64,000 nt of DNA, from positions 16,298,219 through 16,362,218 of the forward strand of contig NC_089322.1 of NCBI RefSeq assembly GCF_036669915.1, in the 5' to 3' direction. A program made the translations under genes and the position numbers. The notes beneath the pieces are model-generated. The model was not told the origin of the DNA. It was given only the letters and a program-made list of their open reading frames with translations, and made no database searches. Origin of the DNA: Pocillopora verrucosa. Its lineage: Eukaryota > Cnidaria > Anthozoa > Scleractinia > Pocilloporidae. Below are positions 1 through 10,110 of this stretch, piece by piece. Positions within the stretch are counted from its first letter, which is position 1. Each line of letters opens with the position of its first letter.

Positions 1-1540
1 ATGCCTCCTCAGGGTTGTTAAAAAGATTTTGTGTAACAGCCGTCAATTCAGTGTCAATACCACGTTTTATTCGATCCGATCAACTACGCTCTGCACACTG
101 TTCGAATACAATGCTGTATGATAAATCCTTTCAAACAAGTAAGTGTCCATTTCCGTAACCTTGAAAAGTGCTAAAATATCCGTAATGGTTCCGTAATGTT
201 CTTTTTCTTCGATGTAAGTCTAGTCAAACGATCCTCATCCCAAAAATAAAAGCGAAAATAACAAGCGATGAAAACACACGTGCGCTGAGATTTAACGTAG
301 TGTCGAATGGCAAAATCTTGGCAGAGACTGGGCCTAGTGCTCAGGGAACCTACCATTTACATTTAGAGTAACTGAACTGTGATACAAAGAGGGCCGCATA
401 AAAAAGTTTTATTTACACCATTGTCACGCTTCCACGCCTGTTACCGGCTTAATGTAACAAACCTGCCCTCTATGTAGAAAGGGCTTATCTAGAAATGTTA
501 CATATTATCTTTTTAAAACTTTCAAATGCCGAACAACAACAGCATTAGGGGGCAAAATCTCTTGTTTGGTGTATACACTGCCCGAACTGACTGGTTTCCG
601 AAACGCAGAATGATTCCGAATGAATTGGGTTCCCTTGGGGAAGGAACAAGCGATGGGAGCCTGTATCAGCGAGTGAAGTACTATGGTATGGGTACATGAT
701 AGAGAGGTAGGGGTAATAAAGATGAAGATAGGGTCACTTGACCCAGAAAAAGGGGTGCAGGGTATTAGACAGAGAGGTCAATGCTCTAGGAAAAATTTTT
801 AAGGGGGCAGTGTGGGTTTAGATCATAGAAATATGCAGAAATAAACAACAACAACAACAACAACACCTGATGCCTCTTTCGCCTCCTTAGCTAATATTTT
901 GTCTGTAACTCTTCAGCAGGATCAAGATCAAAGCCCAGTCTGGTATGACTGATTTTGCATGAAGACTATTATCTTGCTAACAAGGGTCAAAAAGAAATTT
1001 TCGCCGTAGGAGTAGGGCCATCTTCATAGATTATGTTCAGGGACCTGTTTCTTGAAAGTACCGGTAACCAGGAGCCCATAAGAAATGAGCTCCCGTGGTA
1101 ACTTAGCGGGCCCAAAACGATATTTTAAAGTTATTATTTAAAGAATAGAGAAGCAGGTTCAGATACTCTAATCAGTCCATTTTCTATCTTTTGCTGATAG
1201 TTTTAGTTTATATTTTTCAAACTTTTGTGAAGCCCATCAAAATTGCTTAACAGGTCTCTTAAGTTACCAGGACATTTGAGAAGAAGTCCCCCACTCCTTA
1301 CACTTCTTAAACTTGTCAATAAGACAAGCAAACCCATTTTGTAATACTTGTTCCTACAATCAAGTTAGTACCAGACTGCGACAAAAAAGACCAAGTGTCA
1401 AGACTTTATCTGAACTCCCTACTGAATGCTGATAGACCTGTCAATCTTGTAATATTTCATTAATTGTTAGTTCACCCAGAAGTGGTGAAAGTTGGGCTGG
1501 CGATGTTTTTAATTCCTCAGGTACCCTTTTAATAGTTATT
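1..1540 (+). pseudogene. R-type relic of the FHA-RING gene in front of TRIM1
   Basis: This stretch is a collapsed FHA-RING gene. Bases 525-600 match the 5' region of the full copies (compare 25075-25150). Bases 608-663 match the tail of the FHA exon (the 'GSLGEGTSDGS' segment). Bases 840-1460 match intron 1, and 1473-1520 match exon 8 followed by its GTACCC donor. The FHA domain itself and exons 2-7, including the RING, are missing. The sequence passes directly from the end of intron 1 into the inside of exon 8, so an internal deletion is the simplest explanation. It has no usable reading frame. Closely similar relics lie at 33488 and 42031. Confidence 0.7.
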
Positions 1541-3188
1541 CCCCTGAGGCCAGTCGTTATTTAACAGGGGGAGAGGACAGTCAATTTTCCAAAGTCCCCC
1601 TTAATACTCTGTCGGCGAGAGCTGGTTCCCACCACTATATTCCCCCCACCATCGATTAATAACGACCACACCCTAAGTTAGATTTTTAATTGATTTCCCT
1701 TTCCCAAAGTCAATTTCCCAGAATGCGCTGCTTCTATTACTTTCCATTTAAGGAGGAAAACGTATAGCGTCTACCTTTCAATTAGCCTTCCTAAGTTTGC
1801 TATGGAAGGAGATGGTAAGGGGAATAAATTGCGCATGGGTGGTTTGTGTTGCACAAAAACGGTGTAGGCTGCAAGGAAAAAATAAAATTACCCGTAGAAA
1901 TAATGGGATTTCAGATTCTATGCCATTCACAGACTTTGCATTTTATCCTTAAGCACCGTTCAGAGCGTTAGAAAAGGAAAGACCCGCGGGGTATTTAGAC
2001 AACATGAACTCCATTCAAACAGCTATGAACAGAGGGCGAGACCACACCAGCTTCACCCTCTGTTAGGCTGTCACCGTCACTCTGGAAAAGAGAAAAGCTT
2101 AGTTAAGAAGGTGACTCCTTCATCTCCTTTCAATTGAGTCCCTTTTTTTCAGCCATTATCCCCTCCCCCCATTCTCGCACTCCGTTCACATTTGTTGAAC
2201 CGGAAGGCAGATGTTTGACAGTTGCATGGTCACAAGAATGAAAGTGAAAATAGTGTGGCTGAGGAGAATTGCAACGGAGCGTTTTTTTCCTTTTGGACGA
2301 AGTCCGTCGCAGAAGTCGAAAAAAAAAGATAAAGATGTTCACGCGCCGCTCTGAGCCCTTGGAGTGAGCACTAACATTACTTTTTTTCTTCACTGATTTT
2401 TTCAAATCGCGCGACGGATTTTGCCGTACAGCCCGTAATCTAATACTGTATCGCCGGTTACGCTAAGTAAAATCCTGTAGTTTGGTTTAAAATGTTCATA
2501 CAGGTCTGAACTAGTTTAAGCTCTGTTAACTCGAATATAAAAGAGCAGAAACCAATTTTTAAAAAAGAGTTAATTATTCACACGTTGACCGAACGCTAAC
2601 AATGTGATATTCGTTACGTTTTGTTCACCTTTTTCGTCACGAGACAGAATCATTTGCTAGATTTTAGCAGTTTAAACTGTTTAGAGTATCAATCTGTGTA
2701 TTCTAAAAGTTCTGTCCGACTATCTTTTCTTTTCAAATGGTTAAAATCTAAGATTTTTGACGCTACTAACTGAGAACAGTTGGGGTCAGTCAAGGTCGGA
2801 GTTTGCTCAACAGACTAATTTGCATAATCTGCTGTCACGCTAGGAAAACAAAAATTTGAAGTCACTACGGCGAAGGAAATTAGGAAGGAAAGTGCAGGAT
2901 GTTTTTATATTTCTATGCTTTCGGACATCTTATCAGAGGAAATCAGCCAAAGTTTTTATTGGTCTAGTCTGGAATTGAGAAATATCACCTAAGAAAGAAA
3001 GAGTACTTTTGACCAATTTCAGAAAGCTTTCTAAAGGCCCGTTTAAACGGTTTCAACATTTGACAAACATTCGTTCAACAAAAGGGCCTTCTGCAGCTTT
3101 GAATATTGAGAGCTCTCAATAATCCTCAGTCCTCAATCCTCAATCCTCGAGAACGAGGTATCGAGGGCCTCAGTTTTAGTGTTTACTT
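1541..3188. other. TRIM1 upstream flank without a gene
   Basis: No supported gene. Bases 1570-1625 resemble one unit of the minisatellite at 50540. Bases 1800-2100 and 2190-2400 recur at 34205-34480 and 34540-34760, and the last part again at 51150-51360. A TCCTCAA-type microsatellite lies at 3125-3150. Short reading frames here are not kept between the copies. Confidence 0.5.
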
Positions 3189-3344
3189 ATGCTGATCAGA
3201 AAATCAGCCTCGAAACTGCTGTGTTCAGAGTGTACAGAGAAGGTTTACGAAGAGAGTGGATTGAAAATACCTTTCCACAAGTTCCCAGAAGACAGAGATC
3301 TGTTCACAAAATGGATAGTCGCGATACGGAAAGATGTTGGATGA
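3189..3344 (+). pseudogene. THAP zinc-finger relic upstream of TRIM1
   Basis: The frame starting at ATG 3189 reads C-S-E-C, then about 18 residues later PFHKFPEDRDLFTKW and IVAIRKDVG, ending at TGA 3342. The C-x2-C start, the F-H-K-F-P block and the W-x5-R segment are hallmarks of the N-terminal half of a THAP (C2CH) DNA-binding domain. The second C-x2-H pair is lost, because the frame stops and the following bases carry an indel relative to the copy at 35553. THAP domains occur in P-element-type transposases and in host DNA-binding proteins; which this came from cannot be told. It is a relic, not a working gene. Confidence 0.65.
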
Positions 3345-4241
3345 GATGGGAAATATCTGCTTCCACGCAGTCCTTCACTCTGAGAGAGAACAAACCCCAT
3401 GAGCTGCAAGGCCATGACAACCATTGTTTTCAAACCATAAATCCGAAAGATTTCTTACCGTTTGCAAAGTTGCGCTTTTGTGGAGGATCCTTTGCAGTTA
3501 TCACCTCGACATTGCAGCAAAAACTTCAATTCTGAATTTTTCAATCGACTGGGATCTTAGTTTTTAAGTGAAGACGATATTCCTGGAAGTTGCATAAATG
3601 GAAGAGATTCCAGCAGTTTTCAGGCATAATTTTCTTATTAGCATAACTAAAAACTAAAATCGTGGCCCTTAATGCCTACCTTACCCTCCCTAATCCACGA
3701 TCCACACCAAATGCGACACACAAACGAATTAAAATAGGTTATAACCTTTAGGCTAGTTTCCGTTCTCAGAAGAAAGTAGATTTTACCTTTCCGTTTATCT
3801 CTCGTGACAGCACATGAAAACCAGACATCTGTTTATTGTTACTTTCTCACGCTTCCCTAGAAACATTGAAATCCAAAACTGAAGCTATCAAATGGCGCTC
3901 TGGAGAACACGAGATCTCTTCTGAAGAGAGCCGATTCGCTGCTTTTAACAGAATACTGCCTATTACTTGTGTGGTGTCAAACAAGTTTCTCGGAATCCCA
4001 AACTCACTAAACACCGGTAAATGTAGGGACGATAAAATGAGGTTGATGGTTTATTTCCAAACCATCGTAGCATGTTGTTTTTTGTGATACAGTGGCTACT
4101 GCGACATATTCGGTCACGCTATGAAATCGATTTTACTACGCAGTCACAGAGAAAGTTCACAATAGGTGGATAAAATTGCAATCCAAAACTGTCAATCTCT
4201 GCGCAAAGATCACGCGATCCTACAGAGATCTGATTCGCTGC
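3345..4241. other. TRIM1 5' flank with an internal duplicated promoter block
   Basis: Two related blocks lie about 300 bp apart. Bases 3890-4010 and 4195-4290 share GAGATCT, GATTCGCTGCTTT, an A/T-rich box and TTTCTCGGAAT in the same order. The second copy carries the TATA-like box before the gene. The pair is kept in front of all four TRIM genes (20110-20520, 36240-36640, 51960-52320). An 83-codon frame at 3836-4087 is not kept open in all copies and is not called. Confidence 0.5.
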
Positions 4242-4249
4242 TTTAAATA
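4242..4249 (+). promoter_or_regulatory. TATA-like box of TRIM1
   Basis: TTTAAATA lies 79 bp before the ATG. It is kept at 79-81 bp in all four TRIM copies while nearby bases differ, which supports a core-promoter role. The start site has not been mapped. Confidence 0.5.
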
Positions 4250-4320
4250 AAATACTAATCCAAGTTCAGTTTCTCGGAATCTCAAACAAAACAGGGCTGT
4301 ATTTTTCTCAGCAATTCGTG

Positions 4321-6522
4321 ATGGAGTCGCTTCTAAAAAACCTCAAAGAGCATGTAACATGTTCGATTTGTTTGGATACTTACACTAAACCGAAGACCAT
4401 TGCTTGTCTTCATACGTTCTGCTGTGAATGCCTGGAGAGACATGCACTAACGAGCCAAAAACAAGGGTTTTATCGATGCCCCGAGTGTCAGGCACAAATT
4501 GGCATCCCTGAAGGAAAGCGTTTTGATAATCTACCAAGCAGTTTTCTGCACAACAGTTTGTTGAGTCTTCTCGCCGTTCGACGCAGCGGCGAGGGAGATG
4601 AAATCAGCTGTAGTACATGCCAGAAGAAGAGCGCTGAGATCAACTACTGCTTTGATTGCGAGAAGTTTATGTGCCCAGACTGTGTGAAAGCACACGAAGT
4701 GTTTCGAGAAACTTTGTTTCAAGGACACAAAGTCACACCAGTGCGACAGTTTCAAGCTACAGACTACGAGGCGTTGTTGAAACGGCAGTCGTTTTGCTCC
4801 GTTAAGTATCACGAGAAAGAAGTGACAAAGTTTTTCTGTGTGGGCTGTCAAAGCTGCGTGTGTCAGGTTTGCATCGCCATTGATCACAAGAGCCACGATG
4901 TTGTTCCGCTTGAAAAGGCAGCGGACGATGAAAAAGCAAACATCATTGCCAGAGCAAAGCTGGTCAAAGAGATGAAGGAGGTCTGCCGAGGCGTTATTCG
5001 TGAATTTGAGAACACGGAACATGAGTTGGAAACGAAGATTACCACAGCTAAACGCCAAGTTTCCCAAGCAACCGAACAGATGATGGGAAAGCTTCGCCAA
5101 CTACAACGTGAAGCCATTACTGCCCTAGAGAAGACTCGCGTGTCAAGGATTGAGAAATTACATTCTGGAAAAGCATCGGTTGTCTCTTTGGAAAAGCAAC
5201 TTGACCAAGCATTTGAGTTCAGTAACAACCTGATTGAAAGAAGCTCAAGTTCAGACATAATGCAAAACAAGAAAAATGTAGAAGAACGAATCAAAGACCT
5301 CATCGAGACCACAATGCCTGCACTTCCGGTTAGCTCGTGTGTGGAGTTTGTGTCGACATGTGAACCAGAGAGTTTGAGTCTGGGATTTACGAAGTTCAGC
5401 AAGACAGATGTGCAAGGATCGACCGTGGAAGGACTGGATCAGAATTTCCAAGCTGGTGTAGAGGCAGAGCTACTAATTTGTCCCAAAACAAGTGAAGGAG
5501 AAATCAGAAACACTCAGCACACAGATCGTGTTGAAATACACATAGACCCTGCGGATCAGGTGAGGAGTTTGGTGAAGAGTGAAAAAGAAGATGGAAATTT
5601 CCAAGCAAAATTTGTAGCGAAAGTACCAGGTACTTATAAAATAAAAGTAAAGATAAATGGAGAGAAACTTGCCAAGAGTCCATTTTCTATTCTGGTCAAA
5701 GCACGAGAGTTAAATATTGTAGGCAAGTTGGATATACATGGAGAAATGCTCCGAGGTCCAACCGGCATTGCAGTGAACAGTAAAGGTGTTATTGCAGTGG
5801 CTGATTATCACTGTATCCTGGTATTTGATGAGACAGGAAAGTTTGTGCGAAAAATTGGTTCTTATGGAGATGAGAATGGACAATTAAAGAATCCAGTCGA
5901 CGTCACATTCCTAAACGATGACGAGATTCTGGTGGCCGATCAATTTAATCACCGAATACAGCAGCTGAATGTACAGACAGGAAACTTTGTGAAAAGCTTT
6001 GGAAAAAAGGGAAGTGGAGATGGAGAGTTTAAGTTTCCTGTAAGTGTTTGTATTACAAGTGATGGACGTTTTATCGTTGTAGCGGATTCTTATAATAGCA
6101 GAATTCAGGTGTTTACAATGGATGGTGAACCTGCGTTTAAGTTTGGAAACAGTGGCCCACAAAGGCTGGATCATCCATTCAGCTGCGTTTGTTACGAGGA
6201 AAAGTTCATCGTAACTGACAAGGATAATAACTGTGTGAAAGTGTTTGATGGGAAAGGACAGTTTCTGTACAAGTTTGGAGAAAAAGGAAACGGTGATGGA
6301 CAGTTGAATCAGCCACATGGCTTATGTGTTGACAAGCATAACAACGTTCTCATATGTGATGAGGAAAATAATCGAGTGCAACAGTTTACATTGGAAGGAA
6401 CTTTCACTGGAAAGATAAGTACTAATTTTCAATTAGGATATCCCTGGAGTGTTACCCCGATGCTAGATAATCGGATTTTGGTCACAGACTTCGGAGTGAA
6501 AGAAGTTTACATTCTGAAATGA
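4321..6522 (+). CDS. TRIM-NHL E3 ubiquitin ligase, copy 1 (alpha subtype)
   Basis: An intronless 733-residue TRIM protein of the TRIM2/3/71 class. The RING has C14, C17, C29, H31, C34, C37, C53 and C56, all zinc ligands of an E3 ligase. Two B-boxes follow (about 97-139 and 157-197), then a coiled coil (about 203-333) for dimerisation, a filamin-type Ig domain (about 365-460) and six NHL repeats (465-733) forming a propeller that in relatives binds RNA or protein targets. The start is the ATG at 4321 rather than the GTG just before it. B-box 2 (nucleotides 4797-4880) differs from the other three copies at many positions (for example VKYHEKEV against ENYHKKDV), as if converted from an unseen paralogue. 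Blade 1 lacks one residue present in the other copies (ADYHC against ADxxGHC). The frame is fully open and likely functional. Its biological target is unknown. Confidence 0.93.
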   Translation: MESLLKNLKEHVTCSICLDTYTKPKTIACLHTFCCECLERHALTSQKQGFYRCPECQAQIGIPEGKRFDNLPSSFLHNSLLSLLAVRRSGEGDEISCSTCQKKSAEINYCFDCEKFMCPDCVKAHEVFRETLFQGHKVTPVRQFQATDYEALLKRQSFCSVKYHEKEVTKFFCVGCQSCVCQVCIAIDHKSHDVVPLEKAADDEKANIIARAKLVKEMKEVCRGVIREFENTEHELETKITTAKRQVSQATEQMMGKLRQLQREAITALEKTRVSRIEKLHSGKASVVSLEKQLDQAFEFSNNLIERSSSSDIMQNKKNVEERIKDLIETTMPALPVSSCVEFVSTCEPESLSLGFTKFSKTDVQGSTVEGLDQNFQAGVEAELLICPKTSEGEIRNTQHTDRVEIHIDPADQVRSLVKSEKEDGNFQAKFVAKVPGTYKIKVKINGEKLAKSPFSILVKARELNIVGKLDIHGEMLRGPTGIAVNSKGVIAVADYHCILVFDETGKFVRKIGSYGDENGQLKNPVDVTFLNDDEILVADQFNHRIQQLNVQTGNFVKSFGKKGSGDGEFKFPVSVCITSDGRFIVVADSYNSRIQVFTMDGEPAFKFGNSGPQRLDHPFSCVCYEEKFIVTDKDNNCVKVFDGKGQFLYKFGEKGNGDGQLNQPHGLCVDKHNNVLICDEENNRVQQFTLEGTFTGKISTNFQLGYPWSVTPMLDNRILVTDFGVKEVYILK

Positions 6523-6562
6523 ATGCCCAATTTTTGAAAGTAACTATCAATTCTTCGTAAGC

Positions 6563-7050
6563 CACAGGCGGCCCAAGCTCCAGCTGTGAGATGATCATCT
6601 TGCGCAATAACAGTCATGGCGGAATTATAAGAGTTTGTATGGGCATATTTACGACCGCTCTAAGGTATAAAATAATACGTCAAATTCTCAAAAAAAATAC
6701 CTCACCTTACTTTCACAGCGTATCGCTTGTTATATGACCGCTTACTTTGATGAAAAGAACGCATTTTAGCGAGTTGTCCATTTCGAGGTTTTCAACGTTC
6801 ATAAGAAAAGCCCTTTTCTTATGTACGTTGAAAACCTCGAAATAAACAACTCGCTTAAATGGGCTCTTTTCATCAAAGTAAGCGGTCAGATAACAAGCGA
6901 CACACTGTGAGGTATTTTTTTTTTGAGAATTTGACGTATTTTTTATTCCTTAGAGCGGTCGTAAATATGCCCATACAAACTCTTATAATTCCGCCATGAC
7001 TGTTATTGCGCAAGATGATCATCTCACAGCTGGAGCTTGGGCCGCCTGTG
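6563..7050. mobile_element. 488-bp foldback (palindromic) MITE with 7-bp target duplication
   Basis: Two arms of about 240 bp are near-perfect reverse complements, with ends CACAGGCGGCCCAAGC and its complement and the centre near 6806. The element is flanked by the direct repeat CGTAAGC at 6556-6562 and 7051-7057. The same place downstream of TRIM3 (near 38910) holds a single CGTAAGC and no insert, which is a clean empty site. It has no coding capacity. The long arms would form a cruciform or a hairpin RNA. Superfamily not determined. Confidence 0.9.
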
Positions 7051-7298
7051 CGTAAGCAAACCTTTTGCAAATATCTTTAAGTCTGATTATTTTATTAATT
7101 ACAGAAAATTGCGATATGTCATGCGTCGCGAGAGAATTTGAAAGAAAATGGCTAGAATCAACAACTAATGCATTTTAATTTTTCAAGGAGAGTTCAAAGA
7201 ATTGTTGATTCGTCACTTCAGAAATGTGATTGTTTGTGTTTTTAATTAATTATAGTTATAGGACTGCGTGGAGTCCAATTCAGTCTGTAATTAAATGA

Positions 7299-7350
7299 GT
7301 GATTGACAAAATCGGACGACCGCGAAGGGGGAGTCCCATTTGTCAATCAC
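7299..7350. repeat. 52-bp hairpin GTGATTGACAAA...TTTGTCAATCAC
   Basis: Arms of about 18 bp (GTGATTGACAAAATCGGAC and its near complement) around a GC-rich loop, downstream of TRIM1. The same hairpin occurs after TRIM2 (23006) and TRIM3 (39160). Function unknown. Confidence 0.7.
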
Positions 7351-8475
7351 AAGTTTAAGAAAGAAACTAGACATCGGTTATATGTTTTCATGAAAAGACA
7401 ATGGTTCAGTCACCAAAATGCATGACAACAGCGAGTGCTCATGACACGCACTGCCCACTTATGCAGGCATAACATGTCAACTGTTCTATTCAATTGTCCA
7501 GTTACAAGCATAACATCTGCACTGTCCAATTGGTGCTCAAATCGAGCTGCTGGTAACCAATCACATGCATGAATTTTGTCATAATTTTGACAGACCACAA
7601 AATCAATTTCAAACGAGATTAAGCTTTTTAACTGCTCAAAGATATAGGAGTATTATAAAGGCAAAAAAAAAGCACATTTCTGCAAAATAAATGTACAGTG
7701 GCATTGATTAATGTAAATTGTTGATGATAATTTTTACTTACCAACTTTACATTTTTTCAGCATGTAGTAGACTTTTCCGTGAGCATATTTTGGTAGAGGT
7801 TTGGTTAAGTTAAATAATGGTAATTCTCTCATCAGATGGAGCATGCCTTTGTACCAAATTTTTAAATTAACACATTGACAGCAGCTTGTATGATTAAGAT
7901 GTAAACAATTCAGCAATTTCGTAGTACTTTGTTGCTTTTGGAGGAATAACATTTAAAATGTCATTAGAAACCATCTAAAGACTGAGGAGTATTTTGAATG
8001 CATTAAGTTAGCATTTCTATTTAGGTTTTTATGCATGCAGGAGTTTTCATGAATAAGTTCTTTTAAGTATTATGAAAATGTAGACTGATTGAATGAATTA
8101 CTGATATTATAGGATATTTTCCAGGTTATTCATTAACTGTTCTACAGTGCTTATCCTCTAGGTTCAAATGGTGTTGACCATTGTTAAAACAAATATCTTA
8201 CTGAATGCATTATGAATAAATTTACTTGTTTGAATTGCAAACGTGTGTTATTGTGCAACAAGAATGTTGCATGAGTAATAGATGAATTATCTTTTTTGTT
8301 GTACTAAAATCTCTTCTTTGGATGAAGTAGGCTATTTAGGATTATTTTTGACTTTGCCAGATTGCATCAGTTGAAAGCTAAGATGTAAAGCTCACAAGAA
8401 CCCCTTCTGCCTTACTAGGTTCAGTTGAAGAGCCAAGTTAACCAAGATGTTGTATAGCACATTTTGATTGTTCAG
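7351..8475. other. Spacer between TRIM1 and the coiled-coil exon relic
   Basis: AT-rich DNA with no supported coding region. It is shared with the spacers after TRIM2, TRIM3 and TRIM4 and reads as intron of the surrounding FHA-RING copy. Confidence 0.5.
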
Positions 8476-8644
8476 AGACAGAGAAAATCAGATGAAGTAA
8501 CAGGGAGGACTGGGGAGGCTGATAGTTTGGGAGGCATTCCAGCTACACAGCCTCCCCTCACCACACCCCTATAAAGTAGAGATATTCCTTTACTACTGAG
8601 CATGACACTGAAGTACATTGTGGGCCAGCTGGATTTGCTTACAC
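8476..8644 (+). pseudogene. Coiled-coil exon of the FHA-RING gene, broken copy
   Basis: Follows TTCAG and reads RQRKSDEVTGRTGEAD, aligning to the intact exon at 56346. It has an in-frame TAA (near 8571), and the GT donor at the 3' end is lost (ACACAGTCTT against ACACAGGTTT). Confidence 0.7.
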
Positions 8645-9318
8645 AGTCTTTTGTCGTGGAAACGTTTCTGAACAGGGAATTATTTTAGAAACCAAGAACC
8701 TTGGGGGTGGGCACGGGGGATACACTCCTGTTAATGACCCCATCACACTGTTCTTTATTGGGGAGAATACTAGGGGTTGAAGGGGCACCCATGTTAGGGA
8801 GAAAGAAGCAAAAGGGTGTGGCCTGACGAAAAGTTTACTCATATCAGCTGTTAATCAATATCCATTTTAAAACACCCTTCCTTAAACAAGACACAAGACT
8901 TAGAAACGGGGGCCACGGCTTTCCTGTACTCAATTTTTATTAATTCCTTTTTATCAGTATTTAAGAAGCATAGATTTATTTAGCTTGAATCAGGTGCGTG
9001 GAGGGGGGGAGGGAAGATGGGAGGGAAAGACTACAGTTGCTCATTCTCTCTCCCCCCTTCCCCTAGAAAAAAGAATACCTGATCGCAAGATGGGTTCATT
9101 TCTGAAACAGCAATTAGCTATCAAGTCCATGGCTCCCGTCATGAAAAAGGTCATGAACAGTCATGTGAGTTTTTTGTTGTACAGAGATGAGGCAAAGATT
9201 TCGTGCAACATGGAGATGTATTAGCTTACGCTTAAACTCAATGATATTTGACTTTTTTACGACATTTTTTGGTGTTGGGGAGAGATTTTCATATTCATTG
9301 AGCCATTTTTTGTCGCAG

Positions 9319-9423
9319 ACGGTTTCAATTTTGGGACAAAGGCTGACGAGGACTGAGAATAAACTACGAGAATGCCTGGATAACCAAAGGAAAATAACTC
9401 TCCAGATCAGACCTAACGAGTAG
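9319..9423 (+). pseudogene. Terminal coiled-coil exon of the FHA-RING gene, copy after TRIM1
   Basis: Follows TCGCAG and reads TVSILGQRLTRTENKL and so on, ending IRPNE and TAG at 9421. The copy at 16462 has TGG at this point and continues for seven more codons. It is the last exon of the gene surrounding TRIM1, whose upstream exons are missing or broken. Confidence 0.6.
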
Positions 9424-9539
9424 TGCAATACAGCGTCAGTATCTAGAGCCTTATGCATTAGTCGTGTTCAGAATTCTTTTAGGACCAGTCTTCGTATGGT
9501 AATATTGTAGACTATAAAAGAAATTTTCAATTGAGTGTC

Positions 9540-10110
9540 GAAAGTAGTCATGGATATAGTCATGGGCATTGGTTTAGCTTGACTTCAGTCTCTTATTGGT
9601 TTAGAGAGCCTATGCCGCCCTCCTGACCAATCAGGTACGAGCCTTATCATGATCGAGTGTTAGAGTTGGGTCATTCGTATATTTCCAGCTCTTCAGGCTT
9701 TTTGCCAGCTTTTTTTCTTTGAGTTATCTTTGACATTTTGTTGTATTTCCTTTATTAAATAAAAGCAGTTTCCAACTGAGTATCGAAAGTGATGCTGGAT
9801 TACTTTGGTTTTGCTTTACTTTGTTGTGTGATTGGTCCAGAAAACCTATGTCACAATCTTAACAAATCAGATGTAAAACTAAAACCAAACACAATTTGGT
9901 CGCCCGCGTTTTCCCGCGCTTCAAGAAGGTTGCCAGTTTCTACTCTGAGTCCTCATTGGCTAATGATGATGGTAACCTTTTGTTCTGATTGTCACTTTTA
10001 ACCACTTTTGTTCAGGTTTTTCTGTACTTAATTAGAAAGTGCTTGATGATCAGCAGTTGTGATCACTTTGGATTTGGTTTTAGGACTCTTAGTTGAATTG
10101 TGCTCTTTGA
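9540..10110. promoter_or_regulatory. CCAAT/ATTGG box cluster 1
   Basis: At least seven CCAAT or ATTGG pentamers lie in about 570 bp between the terminal exon of one FHA-RING copy and the next, on both strands. The block recurs at 16640, 32560, 41070 and 57060. It could be promoter DNA for the next unit or an old repeat; the sequence does not decide. Confidence 0.35.

Noticed and set aside
3179-3535. 118-codon frame upstream of TRIM1
   Set aside because: The protein-like signal (THAP) is in a different frame; this frame is not kept open in the copy at 35530-35900.
4531-5402. Long minus-strand frames inside the TRIM genes (also in copies 2-4)
   Set aside because: They are antisense to conserved RING/B-box/coiled-coil coding sequence and have no domain of their own.
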